From contig CAWZYM010000379.1 of the NCBI GenBank assembly GCA_963966185.1, positions 194,501 to 258,500 on the forward strand: DNA of 64,000 bases, written 5' to 3'. The notes beneath the pieces are model-generated. The model worked only from the letters and a program-made list of their open reading frames with translations, had not been told where the DNA came from and searched no databases. The stretch's first letter is position 1. Every line of letters starts with the position of its first letter. This DNA is from Rhabditoides inermis (lineage: Eukaryota > Nematoda > Chromadorea > Rhabditida > Rhabditidae). The translations under genes and the position numbers were made by a program. Positions 23,816 through 35,426 of the stretch are shown piece by piece.

Positions 23816-24446
23816 ATGGCGAGAGCGATCTGCGAACAGAACGGCTATACGGTAGGTGAAGGTAAGCCATTTAGTGTGGGTCGCCCCCGTTTCGGTGCGT
23901 CCCGCCTCTCCCCTCTCTCTCCTGCTCCTCCTCCTGAGTCTCTCTCCATCCTCCGTCTTCCTTTTGTCAATGACGAACTCGCCAGTGCCCTCCGGCACTG
24001 TGTCCTCGGGCATTCGCGTAACTGTCATTGACAAGCCCGGCCCCTCTCTCCGCAACCTCTTTTGCAGTAACCGAGTGTACGACAAACTGTGCAACACCAA
24101 GTCCTGTCTCGTCTGCCCCAACGGCAAACTCGGCGACTGCAGACGTAAGGGGGTGGTGTATCTCATTCAGTGCACGACCTGCGGAGAAGAGTACGTCGGG
24201 CACACGGGTCGACCACTCAAGGAGAGGGTAGCAGAACATGGACGTAAGAAGGGCGTGATGCACCACCACAGACGTGACGGTGAGGTACACTCAGACTCTG
24301 TAGCTCATTTTACTGTTCGAATCCTTGCCTGTGAACCCAACCCCAAGCGGCGGACCATAGTCGAGGCGCTGCAGATCAAAGCAAGGAACCCGGCCCTCAA
24401 CCGGAAGTACGAACTTGACTCTAAAGCATCGAAGGTGTCTATCATA
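23816..24446 (+). pseudogene. Penelope-like GIY-YIG endonuclease fragment (unit 1)
   Basis: The C-terminal region matches the GIY-YIG nuclease of Penelope-like retroelements: KPGPSLRNLF, then CNTKSCLVC, the GVVYLIQCTTC strand with EEYVGHTGRPLKERV, AEH, and a final EALQIKARNPALNRKYEL. A shift in frame near 24010-24020 separates the upstream part (ending VNDELASALRHCVLGHSRN) from this part, so the copy is not intact. The reverse-transcriptase part was not seen. In the family, the nuclease makes the nick that primes reverse transcription. Confidence 0.72.
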
Positions 24447-24518
24447 ACAATTTCTCTCTCCCTTTCTTCTTTCAGGTCGCCGCCTTCCGCCGACCACAAC
24501 TCCGACTTGCAATCGACC

Positions 24519-24560
24519 TACATACGTGTACTATGTACGTGTACATAGTACACGTATGTA
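24519..24560. repeat. Perfect 42-bp palindrome (unit 1)
   Basis: A 20-nt arm starting TACATACGTG is followed by the central GT and by the exact reverse complement of the arm. A third partial arm (GGTACTATGTACGTG) follows. It lies about 70 bp past the GIY-YIG frame. Confidence 0.9.
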
Positions 24561-24887
24561 GCCAAGGTACTATGTACGTGCCCCCGGGCAAGCCCGCAAT
24601 CTCCAATTAGACTAGCCCTCTCTCTCCCCTCACACACTCCACTTTAGTTACCCACAGTTACCCGGTTATGTTGTTTCTTATGTTTATTGTTACATCCGCG
24701 TCGAGTTCTATTGTTTCGTTTCTTGTTATCTAGCCACACATTGTTATTATCACTTCTCCTTTTCCCGTCCCCGCGAGCGGTCGCCCCTTCCCGCGCTCCC
24801 TCGAATGACCAACCGACGACAATGAAAGTCACCGCCGCCGCCGCTCGGAGATGAGTTTCTGTGGAGTATCAACTGATTCTCGAATTG

Positions 24888-25158
24888 AGGCCGTTCACTG
24901 TGAGACGATAAGGCGACGCCGATTAAGCCTGTTGGGAGTGCACTAGTAGGGCGAAGCGCGGATTCTCGATTGGAGGAAAAGAAGGTACAAAGCGAATACG
25001 AATTGAAAAGCTACGGCGGCACCCGCGACCGGAAGAGAAGTATGTACGTCACTGTTATCGATCGATGTCCGGAGCCGTTCACTGTGAGACGATAAGGAGG
25101 AGCCGAATAAGCCTGTTGGGAGTGCACTAGTGGGTAACTCACGGATTTCTTGGATTTC
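24888..25158. repeat. Two diverged direct repeats of about 80 bp (unit 1)
   Basis: A block starting CCGTTCACTGTGAGACGATA and containing AAGCCTGTTGGGAGTGCACT occurs at about 24888-24972 and again at about 25071-25158. Only a few bases differ in the core. Confidence 0.75.
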
Positions 25159-25385
25159 GCAACGTGATGACGAATGGATCAACCGTAAGCAAGTATGCAA
25201 ATGGTCGAGAGAAGTTCGAGAACGTTCGACGTTAGAGGCAACGTGGTCCATATGGCTCACGCGTTCGAAGACGAATCAAGGCCGCATACTCTATATGGAA
25301 GAAAGAAGAAGATTCTCGAAAGTTGCTACCCACCGGATGAGGCTTTGCTATAGGGAGCAATACCCTCCAAGGACCCATCCGGGGA

Positions 25386-26809
25386 CTAATTATTAGAGCG
25401 CATCATAGTCAGGCGAATGACTGATTTTCTCGAGTCTAATAGCTTGATTTCTTCCAGACAGTTTGGTTTTCGTAAGAAAAAGTCTACCAACGCACAACTT
25501 ATTGAATGTTATAGTCACTGGCTGAAACATATTTCCAATGGCCTTGTTATTGATTGTATTTATTTCGACTTAAAGAAAGCTTTCGACACAATCAATCATA
25601 AACTACTATTCAAAAAATTGCATTCGCTGGGCATTCGTGGAAACGTTCTCGGGTGGATTCGAGCCTTCCTTTCTGACCGTTGCTAACAAGTTATGGTTGG
25701 AGATGAGCTCTCGTCTCCTCGACTCGTCAACTGTGGCGTGCCGCAGGGGTCGTGTCTTGGACCCATACTCTTCAATATCTTTATCAATAATATTGTTGAT
25801 AGCCTGCCTGATTATGTCGAGTGTGCTCTATACGCAGACGATTTGAAAATCTACTTCGCTTTTGATCCGGGTGATAATTTGGCTAAAATTATGTTTCAAA
25901 AAGCAATTGACGCTGTCGCAAAGTGGGCTTTAGAATGGGGTCTGCAGATCTCCACTGAGAAAACGCAGATACTGCACATAGGCCGCCGAAATCCCAAACA
26001 TGAGTATACAGCACATGGCGCTACGCTCGCACCTGCTAACTCCGTAAGGGACCTTGGTGTGACTATGTGTGGGTCCTTGATTTTTGATGACCATTTTGCA
26101 AACATTGTTAAAGGCACCCTAAATGCCATAAATGATTTTCTGAGAGTTTATCGTACAAGAGACTTGAAGGTTCTTGTCACCGCTTACACAACGTATTTCC
26201 GCTGCAAGCTAGAGTATTGTACTGAATTGTGGAACCCTCAGGATGTGGGATCAGTGAACTTGATCGAGTCAGTGCAGCGATACTATACGCGCCGAATATG
26301 TCGTCGCGCTGGCTTGTTCTCGCTCACCTATCCCCAACGCCTCCAGCTTCTTGGCCTTCAAACTCTTGAACAACGCCGCTTTATAAATGACGTAGCGTAC
26401 ATACACAAGGTTATCACTAAAGCAACCTCTCTTAATTATTCTGGTCTTTTTACACTAGTCCCAACTCGGTCGCGCACATCTCATAAATATCGTCTTTTGC
26501 CGTCATATGACTCGTTTCTGCGGAGCAGCGCGTTTTTTCAGAGGGTTTATGGAGTATGGAACTCACTTCCATCTGATATTGTTGAATCTGCGAAAACCAG
26601 TAACGTGAAATCCCACTTAGTAGACAATCCCCATTTGCATCCTATGTCTAAAATTCGACATTTGTAGTTTGCTTATTTTTATTTTATCTATTTTTGCCTA
26701 CTCTTCGAATGTTTCTTCTTTTTTTCCCACTTCTACTATCCTACCGTAAGCACTGTTATGTTTTCTATGATGCACTCGCTAAGTACTCAACGCGGTAACA
26801 AACTATTTA
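25386..26809 (+). pseudogene. LINE (plus copy), RT C-terminal half, unit 2
   Basis: This has the same content as the unit 1 plus LINE from LERIIVRRM onward, with the stop near 25684 shared. The 324-residue frame at 25693-26667 holds GVPQGSCLGPILFN and YADD uninterrupted and shows the empty hAT site (single CTTCCATC near 26566-26573). Confidence 0.85.
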
Positions 26810-28791
26810 TTTATTTTTTCTTGCAAAAGCCAAATTGCCTAGATGTAAGAAGCGAATTCCTCTCAAGAAGTTCCGTAATTTGCTTGACGCATATGCGTTC
26901 CAGAACTTTCGCAACACTACTTATAAGGCTGATAGGCCTGTAGTTGAGTGGATCATCACGAGCCCCCTTTTTATGTAGAGGTTTTATATACGCCAGTTTC
27001 CAAATCTCAGAGACATTGCATACGGAAGTAGACATTGAAAAAAGAATAGAGAGTGGGACCGAAATTGTATCAACAGTATTTTTCAAAAAGGCATGCGAAA
27101 TATTGTCAGGACTCGTGTTCATTTTAGATGCTAGTTTGGAAATAGTTTTGTGTACATGTGCATACGAAATCTTAATGGTGGAGAGCTGACTGACAGCACA
27201 AGGAAGGGGCGCACCCGCAGGGATAGGACCTCGCTGCGAAAAAATCGCATCAAAGCACTCTCCGAACAGCTCCGCCTTCTCCCTCGACCCGTGAATCAAC
27301 TCACCCTCACGAGAGAGCGAGGCGACACCATCACCAGGAAACAGTTTGGCGCGTACATCCCGAAATAGTGCGCGCTTGTTGTTACCATTGATTAATCTCG
27401 CCTCGCGTTTGCAGTTCCAAGAGAATAACGCCTTTCGTAGTTTATTTTGTGCTCTATCCGAAGCACGACTGGAAGGCTGTCTAACCAAATACTTAAGAGC
27501 TGAGCGTTTCAATTTGAGAATATGACTGGGAAGGTTAGTATTTTTATACGGGGGCAGAACGGGAATGTGAGTGTGGATGAGGTGTTGCATTCGCTGGTTG
27601 AAAAGCGCGGTAGCCTGTTCTAATGTCAGTCCTATAAAGGCAAGTGTCCAATCAGTACAAGCAATGGTTTTGTTTATCTCATTCCAATTCGCCCTCCGAT
27701 ATGCGAAACGCGGCCTCTCTCCAGCGGCCCCACTCACCCCGAGTCGCAGCCGATACTCAACGGGCAAGTGATCGCAGACAGAAAAACGCGGCATCACACG
27801 GACACATTGGAAAAGCGAGATGGAACCAGTGAGAACGATGTCGAGAGTGTGCGCCCTTCGCCCCACTCGTCTCACCATCGTCGCATGGCGAACCAATTGA
27901 GAAAGTGAGTGGAGTGAGACGAAGTTCATCAAAGATCGATCAAACGCCTCAGTCGCCCGGAACGAATTCCAGTCGACCGATGGCGCATTGAAATCTCCTT
28001 GTATTATGTGACTATGACTATCAGATAAGAGAAGTGACTGAATTTCATGAATAAGTTTAGTTCCTGCTAGCTTGATTTGTGGCGATGAGCCAGGTGTGCG
28101 ATATGCAGTAATCAATCGCAGTGGGCGAGACATCTTTAAAACATGTGAGGAGAGAATGTCGATGCAAACTAGTTCGCAAAGATTATCAATTGATATGGAT
28201 AAAATGTGTTTTACAGAAAGGGAAGAGTGAGTGAGCACTAAAACGCCTCCAGCATGAGTCTTGCGATCCGATCGATACAAGTTATAGCGGCCATTCATAC
28301 AGAGACTACTCATATTATCTTCAACATTGCACCAACTTTCGGTTATCGCGAAAACAATAGGTTTAGCCTGATTCAATAGCATATCTAAATCATACAACTT
28401 ATTCCGAACTGAGCGCGCGTTTAGCAGCAGAAAATTTGCACATGGAACAACACTAGTGATTGGGGAAGGGGAAAACTGCGAAACATCAAAAACAGTGGAA
28501 CCGACCTGAACAACAGTGCTAGCGGGCCGGGGGCAGAAGTCCTAGTCCATGGAAACGTCGGCAGCTCCAGCGGTTTCTTCAATCGGCTCGCTCGGTTCGC
28601 CCTCGCGCGACTTCTTCGGGATCTCCTCTGCAATCGGCGAAAGCAGTACGTGGAACTGGGAACGCTTCACAGCGGACTTACAAACGGACAGGGGGTTAGA
28701 GGACGAGCGAGGAGCGGCCCTCTTTCCACCCCTACCCTTCCCGCGCCCCCTGCCACCCGGGCGGCCGCGGGAAGAGCGAGTGTATCTTTAT
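26810..28791 (-). pseudogene. LINE (minus copy), 5' part, unit 2
   Basis: Duplicate of 21414-23395, with an identical 528-residue endonuclease/RT frame. The ORF1 tail shows one apparent substitution near 28725 relative to unit 1. Confidence 0.85.
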
Positions 28792-28899
28792 CTTTATTTT
28801 AATCTTCAGTTTGGAGCGACCACCAGTAAAGCCACATCGTAAACTTATGGCATAATAAAAAATATATTATCAAACAAAATACATAGTAGTAGTAATAAT

Positions 28900-29194
28900 T
28901 CAAGGAGCAATGTCGAAACTATCGGCAGGGAACTGGTAGTTGTAGTCCATGGTTCGAAACAAACTTTCTGGAATCTGAAATAAAAGAAGACGAATGCATG
29001 TTGGAATGTGACGGCACTCACGTTTTTGATTGAAACGTCTTCTCTGCTATCAGAGCACACTCCGGTCCAGTAGCAAATCCAATCCGAGAAAAACGCCACC
29101 CTAGTGTAGCTTGGCGGTGAATCTTCCCAGATGCCGAACGTCTCTGAGAGTAGTTGATTCACGTAAAATTCCCGCCAATTTTTCCAGAAAATCC
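28900..29194 (-). pseudogene. Terminal exons of an unidentified gene (unit 2)
   Basis: Exact duplicate of the two spliced blocks at 23504-23798. Confidence 0.4.
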
Positions 29195-29211
29195 CTGCAC
29201 ATTTCGCCGAG

Positions 29212-29842
29212 ATGGCGAGAGCGATCTGCGAACAGAACGGCTATACGGTAGGTGAAGGTAAGCCATTTAGTGTGGGTCGCCCCCGTTTCGGTGCGTCCCG
29301 CCTCTCCCCTCTCTCTCCTGCTCCTCCTCCTGAGTCTCTCTCCATCCTCCGTCTTCCTTTTGTCAATGACGAACTCGCCAGTGCCCTCCGGCACTGTGTC
29401 CTCGGGCATTCGCGTAACTGTCATTGACAAGCCCGGCCCCTCTCTCCGCAACCTCTTTTGCAGTAACCGAGTGTACGACAAACTGTGCAACACCAAGTCC
29501 TGTCTCGTCTGCCCCAACGGCAAACTCGGCGACTGCAGACGTAAGGGGGTGGTGTATCTCATTCAGTGCACGACCTGCGGAGAAGAGTACGTCGGGCACA
29601 CGGGTCGACCACTCAAGGAGAGGGTAGCAGAACATGGACGTAAGAAGGGCGTGATGCACCACCACAGACGTGACGGTGAGGTACACTCAGACTCTGTAGC
29701 TCATTTTACTGTTCGAATCCTTGCCTGTGAACCCAACCCCAAGCGGCGGACCATAGTCGAGGCGCTGCAGATCAAAGCAAGGAACCCGGCCCTCAACCGG
29801 AAGTACGAACTTGACTCTAAAGCATCGAAGGTGTCTATCATA
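29212..29842 (+). pseudogene. Penelope-like GIY-YIG endonuclease fragment (unit 2)
   Basis: Duplicate of the unit 1 fragment with the same frameshift. This unit is followed by sequence that unit 1 lacks, including the hammerhead-like motif near 30892, so it probably keeps the original downstream context. Confidence 0.72.
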
Positions 29843-29914
29843 ACAATTTCTCTCTCCCTTTCTTCTTTCAGGTCGCCGCCTTCCGCCGACCACAACTCCG
29901 ACTTGCAATCGACC

Positions 29915-29956
29915 TACATACGTGTACTATGTACGTGTACATAGTACACGTATGTA
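29915..29956. repeat. Perfect 42-bp palindrome (unit 2)
   Basis: Duplicate of the palindrome at 24519-24560. Confidence 0.9.
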
Positions 29957-30283
29957 GCCAAGGTACTATGTACGTGCCCCCGGGCAAGCCCGCAATCTCC
30001 AATTAGACTAGCCCTCTCTCTCCCCTCACACACTCCACTTTAGTTACCCACAGTTACCCGGTTATGTTGTTTCTTATGTTTATTGTTACATCCGCGTCGA
30101 GTTCTATTGTTTCGTTTCTTGTTATCTAGCCACACATTGTTATTATCACTTCTCCTTTTCCCGTCCCCGCGAGCGGTCGCCCCTTCCCGCGCTCCCTCGA
30201 ATGACCAACCGACGACAATGAAAGTCACCGCCGCCGCCGCTCGGAGATGAGTTTCTGTGGAGTATCAACTGATTCTCGAATTG

Positions 30284-30554
30284 AGGCCGTTCACTGTGAG
30301 ACGATAAGGCGACGCCGATTAAGCCTGTTGGGAGTGCACTAGTAGGGCGAAGCGCGGATTCTCGATTGGAGGAAAAGAAGGTACAAAGCGAATACGAATT
30401 GAAAAGCTACGGCGGCACCCGCGACCGGAAGAGAAGTATGTACGTCACTGTTATCGATCGATGTCCGGAGCCGTTCACTGTGAGACGATAAGGAGGAGCC
30501 GAATAAGCCTGTTGGGAGTGCACTAGTGGGTAACTCACGGATTTCTTGGATTTC
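30284..30554. repeat. Two diverged direct repeats of about 80 bp (unit 2)
   Basis: Duplicate of the direct repeats at 24888-25158. Confidence 0.75.
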
Positions 30555-30891
30555 GCAACGTGATGACGAATGGATCAACCGTAAGCAAGTATGCAAATGG
30601 TCGAGAGAAGTTCGAGAACGTTCGACGTTAGAGGCAACGTGGTCCATATGGCTCACGCGTTCGAAGACGAATCAAGGCCGCATACTCTATATGGAAGAAA
30701 GAAGAAGATTCTCGAAAGTTGCTACCCACCGGATGAGGCTTTGCTATAGGGAGCAATACCCTCCAAGGACCCATCCGGGGACTAAACACTAAACCTTTGT
30801 ACATTCCGCACTAGTTTGTATTTCGTGTTTTGTGTTTTGTTTGCGCCTATGGATAAACCATTATTATTATTATTATTATAGGTATTGCCAC

Positions 30892-30926
30892 ATCCCTGAT
30901 GAAGGCGTAACGCCGAAACGTCGGAT
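30892..30926 (+). ncRNA. Minimal hammerhead-ribozyme-like motif (Penelope type)
   Basis: In order: ATCC (stem I 5' strand), CTGATGA (core), an extra A, GGCG-TAA-CGCC (stem II with a 3-nt loop), GAAA (core), CGTC (very short stem III and GUC cleavage triplet), GGAT (stem I 3' strand, pairing with ATCC). Penelope-like elements are known to carry minimal hammerheads with almost no stem III, thought to act as dimers. Two weaknesses are the extra A after CTGATGA and a stem I only 4 bp long. It lies about 1 kb downstream of the GIY-YIG fragment and just after an (ATT)n tract at 30861-30880. Confidence 0.5.
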
Positions 30927-31025
30927 AAAGATAAGTATATTCCAACAATCGTGGTCCCCGGCTTTGACATCTCACATTACAATAAATCCTTACTCTTGTT
31001 AGCAACAACAACAAAACATTTCAGT

Positions 31026-31240
31026 ATACGCAGGTTTGTGTTAGTATTTGTTAACGTTTTATGCATGTGCTTTTGCTGCATTAGGTTAAGACAAAGTTCA
31101 TCTCTCTACGCAAGTACTTTTTTATATAAAGAAAATATATGTGCTTTTTGTTAAATTTCATAGAACTTGGACACATTGGAAATTTTTGTTAACGTTTTAT
31201 GCATTTGTGCTGAATTATATTTATTAAAAAAACTAATCTA
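31026..31240 (+). repeat. Fragments of the Helitron-like family inverted-arm block
   Basis: It contains CGCAGGTTTGTGTTAGTATT, AACGTTTTATGCATG and ACGCAAGTAC, then a second partial copy (GTTAACGTTTTATGCAT). The blocks match the arm at 41908-42010 with many changes. Confidence 0.55.
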
Positions 31241-31249
31241 TCTATCTTC

Positions 31250-31315
31250 TTCTGTTTTCTCTCTTCCCCTCTGTTCTTTCTCTCTCCCTCTGTTCTTTCT
31301 CTTTCCATCTTCACT

Positions 31316-31410
<95 letters not shown>
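31250..31410. repeat. Long (TC)n tract
   Basis: TC-rich sequence becomes nearly pure CT repeats from about 31317 to 31408. Confidence 0.95.
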
Positions 31411-31412
<2 letters not shown>

Positions 31413-31571
31413 GCTGTTTCTCAAAAGCGTGTTTGCCACAGGTCTCTTTCAAGTACTCGGAGAATTTATTACTGTAGATTGAGCTGAAATAAGCAGGTAA
31501 CCAGCTAAAAACTTCGAAACTAACCTGGCAGCTCCGACCAGTAATGATAACATTAAAATCAGCGGCCGCAT
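31411..31571 (-). CDS. Possible small secreted peptide gene (incomplete)
   Basis: On the minus strand, the ATG at 31571 encodes MRPLILMLSLLVGAA, a good signal peptide, and reaches a GTTAGT donor. The next block after TTTCAG at 31483 joins in phase and encodes SSIYSNKFSEYLKETCGKH and AFEKQL. It then runs into the GA/TC tract, where no donor or stop is clear. Downstream lies the retroelement complex, so the 3' end may have been lost. No family was recognised. Confidence 0.35.
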
Positions 31572-31599
31572 GTCTGCGACTGTGTATTGTGCGTTGTGA

Positions 31600-33720
31600 G
31601 TGAGCTTATGTAGCCCGCGTTTGAATGTGCGTTTCCAATTTCCAGTTACTCATCTGACGACTGTACATTTTCGCGCGCGCATCCGCGCATGAATCACGCA
31701 AACTAACTACTAATTGTGACAAATATGGTTCGGTACTGACGTGAGAGTGAAAAACCAAACTTGGAACATCAAAAAACACGTACAAAGAACAAATGTTTAC
31801 CTATTTCATATCCATAAAAATTGCGGTTGTATAAACACTGAGATACTGTTCTACACAGTGTACTACACTGAAAATTTCGATTGGAATAGCACTGAGTGCA
31901 ACACGAAACGTACAATCAAGTATTTATAGTTTTTCAATATTGTGTATTATAGTTATACATAATCATGACATGTTCATAATCATGACTTCATGTTTCATTC
32001 ACGACACTGTAACGATCAATGTCCATTGAATAGAAATCAAGAAGTTGACATTATTTTCTTCGAAAATCAAGGTATCATTTTGCTTGATGGGAATTGTCAC
32101 AGACGTTTCTGAAAGTATGTATGACCATGATTGAATTTTCGCACGTCTATGTATGTACAATTTCGTTACCTTGATATGGAAACCAGTTCCCTTTATATTC
32201 TCCATTCAACTTATAGAAAATGAGAGTTGTGAATCGTGATCTATAATAATAACTTTTCGTCACAACAATAGTAAACAATTGCTTACTCATACTTGGTGTC
32301 CATATTTTTGGAAGCATCTGCATCTTAAATAGTAGTTTGTGTAATAATTGTTAATTTATAATTAATTGATAATTTTTTTCACGAGTCGTACTATTTTCAA
32401 ACTGTACATCAGTTGAACACGCGCCACCACTGCAACATGCAATTCAAAAAAGTTATGTCATTATTCAACGGTGTCCGGTGCCGTTCTGAATAGTTATTAT
32501 GTTACCATTCCAATTCGAGAATGCAGAGTGTCTCATCATTAGCAACTACATAACAGGCATGATGCATAGCCCGAAAGATGGGCCGTCTGTGTCGACGAGT
32601 TTCGAATAGACGCAGTCGTCGTGTTTGAGTACTTGATCTTCTGCTTGATCTTCTGCACTCCCTACTCAAGGTTGAAAGCGAGTGTGTCGTCTGAAAACAA
32701 CACATCAATGAATCATGAATACAGAACTTTTTTGAAACGGGAAAACTGCTTTGCTTTTAAAACTTTTTGAAACTGCGCATAATGAAATGTTTTTTTTGTT
32801 GCCAACAAGCGACCACAACGAAACAAATAGAGAGTAAGGATTTATTAGTAAGAAAAAATAGGAGAAAGAAGAGACAAAGAAAAAGAAGAGAGAGGTGCAG
32901 GTTCCTGTTAGTATTCGTAAACGTTTTATGCATGTACTTTTGCGACATTGGGTTAAGACAAAGTTCATCTCTCTACTTTTTTAAAGAAAATCATCTACTC
33001 AAGTACTTTTTTAAAGAAAGTATGCAATACAATTAGAAAGGTGTGTATGTTCCCACAAAAAATATATCATGAGGGAAGAATATAAGTTGTGTTCAATTGA
33101 TGACCTCTAAGTTGGAAAACATCTAATCATCATCTACTCAAAAAAGTTTTCATTTCCATCAGATATTCATCGATCTTTATGTATAAGAAAAGTACAAGTA
33201 TGTACAAGAACCCCCCCCCCCCCCCCGCAAAAAATAATAATATTCTGAATGCTAGAGTCCTAGAGGGACCAGAATGACGAAACCATATTATTAGTCATCA
33301 CTAATTCGCGTTTACATTACATTCTCATAATTTCGTCCACTTTTGGAGCACCTTTCTTGCGTTTTTAATCCAACTATACCAACACGAATAGAACAAAAAG
33401 AGAATTGCCAAGACATTCTGAAATCAAGGTTGGTTAGAATCGACATCAAATACATCACTTAAAGGTACACTGGCGACTTGATTTGACTCAATTAAATTGA
33501 AAGAATCATATTAATCTAAATCCTTATCGGTTTGTGAGAAAGAACAACGATTATCCGTTGCTTTCAAATGTTGCAACTCGCTGTTGCAACATTTCATCTC
33601 AAACTCAAAATTGGTCCCGCCACGACTTCCATTCCGTTGAACTTTTCAATACTGCAGAAATGGCGAATTATGTAAGACATGTCCTCAGATGAAAGAAGCC
33701 CGTTCACTTACTGGGTGGCT
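31600..33720. other. AT-rich intergenic region
   Basis: No supported gene. It contains a fragment of the Helitron-like family at about 32900-33020 (TTCGTAAACGTTTTATGCATG) and a C14 homopolymer near 33211-33226. Confidence 0.5.
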
Positions 33721-33722
33721 CA

Positions 33723-34157
33723 ATGCGTGTGTGCGCCGTTCTGGCGCTGAACTCGCTGGTGTCAGTCCCGTCTTCGGCAAATGTTTTGCATGCGTGGTAA
33801 TACGCGTTCAAGAGAGCTAGTTGCCGAATTAAATCGCCGTTGTGACTTGAAAAATAACATAGCCATGCGAAAGCTCAAAACAATTTCGATACAACCACTT
33901 ACCGGCACAGTCAAACAACGAAACGTGAAATTGTCACAATATACTACATACATACGTGAAATTGTCGCAGTTTCCGGTGGATGGTAGTCTCCGGCCACAA
34001 ACGAAGAATTTGCACGCGACAGTGGAGTACAAATCAACTAATCACCACATACCGATGCTATTGTAACATTACTACCACGAGTCCGCGGTATGATATGAAA
34101 CCTACGTCATGCCTATCGTGTTGTCACTCTCCATCGAAACCTCGTGATAGGGACTGA
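33723..34157 (+). CDS. Candidate small secreted cysteine-rich protein, two exons
   Basis: Exon 33723-33796 encodes a signal-like MRVCAVLALNSLVSV. Its GTAATA donor and the GTCGCAG acceptor join it in phase to 33971-34157. The second exon encodes RRICTRQWSTNQL, TTYRCYCNIT and SCLSCCHSPSKPRDRD, then TGA. The total is 86 residues with eight cysteines. The acceptor is weak, no promoter motif is evident and no family is recognised, so chance cannot be excluded. Confidence 0.3.
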
Positions 34158-34184
34158 GTAACCTTTCTTCTGGGATCTGTGATC

Positions 34185-34325
34185 CTAGTGAGCCGCATGA
34201 CCGCGGTGAGATTTCCGAAACTCGTACGCGTCGCACAACTCCTCGAATATGTCACGCCGATTTGGCACTCGCTTTGTCATTGTCGCCCCTTGTTTGATCA
34301 GATTTTTGGAATCACAGTCACAGAT
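34185..34325 (-). CDS. Possible terminal exon, unknown gene
   Basis: A minus-strand frame encodes SKNLIKQGATMTKRVP, RRDIFEELCDAYEFRK and SHRGHAAH, then TAG. The composition looks like coding sequence, but no upstream exon was found. Confidence 0.25.
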   Translation of the reverse strand: MCDCDSKNLIKQGATMTKRVPNRRDIFEELCDAYEFRKSHRGHAAH

Positions 34326-35157
34326 TGAAATTTTGCGAAATTTGTGTAATGGATCGTTTTCTTGTATCATCAAAGATTTTCGATTCACGAAAATGAGAAA
34401 TGTGTAGAAGATAGATAGATAGAAAGAGATATACAGAGGGGGAAGAGAGAGAGAGAAAGAGAAAGAGGGAGAGAGAGAGCAAGTTCGTCTTTTTCGAATC
34501 CACTCCTTTTGAGATTGGTAGAGGACATGTCTCAGTCAGATCAAATGATTCCCCCTTCCTGTTTTTTCTCTGACAAAGTTCAAGTACAGTACACAGTATG
34601 CATAGTCGATCTTGTGCGTTGCCTGAGAGAACTTTTTGACTCAAGTTTAATTGGATTCGGTCAAATCTCTACAAAGTGTGAAATTACACTATATGTAACG
34701 TCCTCTCACACACAATTGTGCGAAAACATGGTAGATAGTCACATGTTCAAATGGATAGTCTTACTGTCCTATACTTAATATCATCAATCACCAATAGCTT
34801 CATTACATTTCCGAAATGAGCTTGCGCGCAGCTGGTGCATAGACAGCGATGGCGCGCGAGTGGTGCTGTGGTGCAGGGATATTTAAAGTGGCGAAATGGT
34901 GACAACTTTATGTGTGTTGTAAGTACTTGCAATCTTACTATCTGAAGTTACTATAAAACCCATCCAAGATCACCTTTGTTTCAATGTTTTGTTTTGATTT
35001 CCTCTTCGTCACCATTCAGGCAATCCAATCAGAATGGGCGGCGCCTGGCGGATTATTGAATGTCTGCGCGCTCTCTCGCAATCAGTGCATTCTCTCATAG
35101 CGCTGCAACGTCTCCGCCCTCCCACAATCACACACTCTCTCACGCGAGAGTGATGAC

Positions 35158-35167
35158 CATAAAAGGG
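35158..35167 (+). promoter_or_regulatory. TATA-like element upstream of the phosphoprotein-like gene
   Basis: CATAAAAGGG lies about 260 bp before the ATG at 35427, with a CCAAT motif near 35024. An intron acceptor (TTTTCAG) falls 9 bases before the ATG, so the leader is probably spliced or trans-spliced. Confidence 0.4.
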
Positions 35168-35426
35168 CTGCGCGGTCTACTGAAGAATGCATTTTTTTCT
35201 CTTCTCTGTTGAGTAAGTGAGAGATAGACGATACTCTATTCTCTCTCTCGTCTCTGACCGCTTTCACTTTTCATAAACGATTTGCGGTGTGATATTTCCG
35301 AGGCTGTCTCACGTGCTTTGAATCATGTAATCCTCCTCTACAATCCTTTTTACAAGTGATTTTGAGTTCGATGTTGTTTAAAATATCCTAGTTGTTTTTA
35401 TTTATTTATAGTTTTCAGAGTTGATA

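Larger units (their letters stand above)
18959..25385. repeat. Tandem duplication, unit 1 (6,427 bp with hAT insertion)
   Basis: Everything from AATTATTAGAGCGCATC to CCATCCGGGGACTA is repeated at 25386-30784. ORF pairs are offset by 6,427 bp left of the hAT element and by 5,396 bp right of it. The 1,031-bp difference equals the element plus one 8-bp target duplication. The units appear almost identical; I saw one substitution, near 23329 versus 28725. Confidence 0.92.
25386..30784. repeat. Tandem duplication, unit 2 (about 5.4 kb, hAT-free)
   Basis: This repeats unit 1 from mid-RT of the plus LINE through the minus LINE 5' part, the terminal-exon fragment and the Penelope-like fragment, to GGGGACTA. 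The junction with unit 1 at 25385/25386 has at most two bases of microhomology (AA). Confidence 0.92.
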
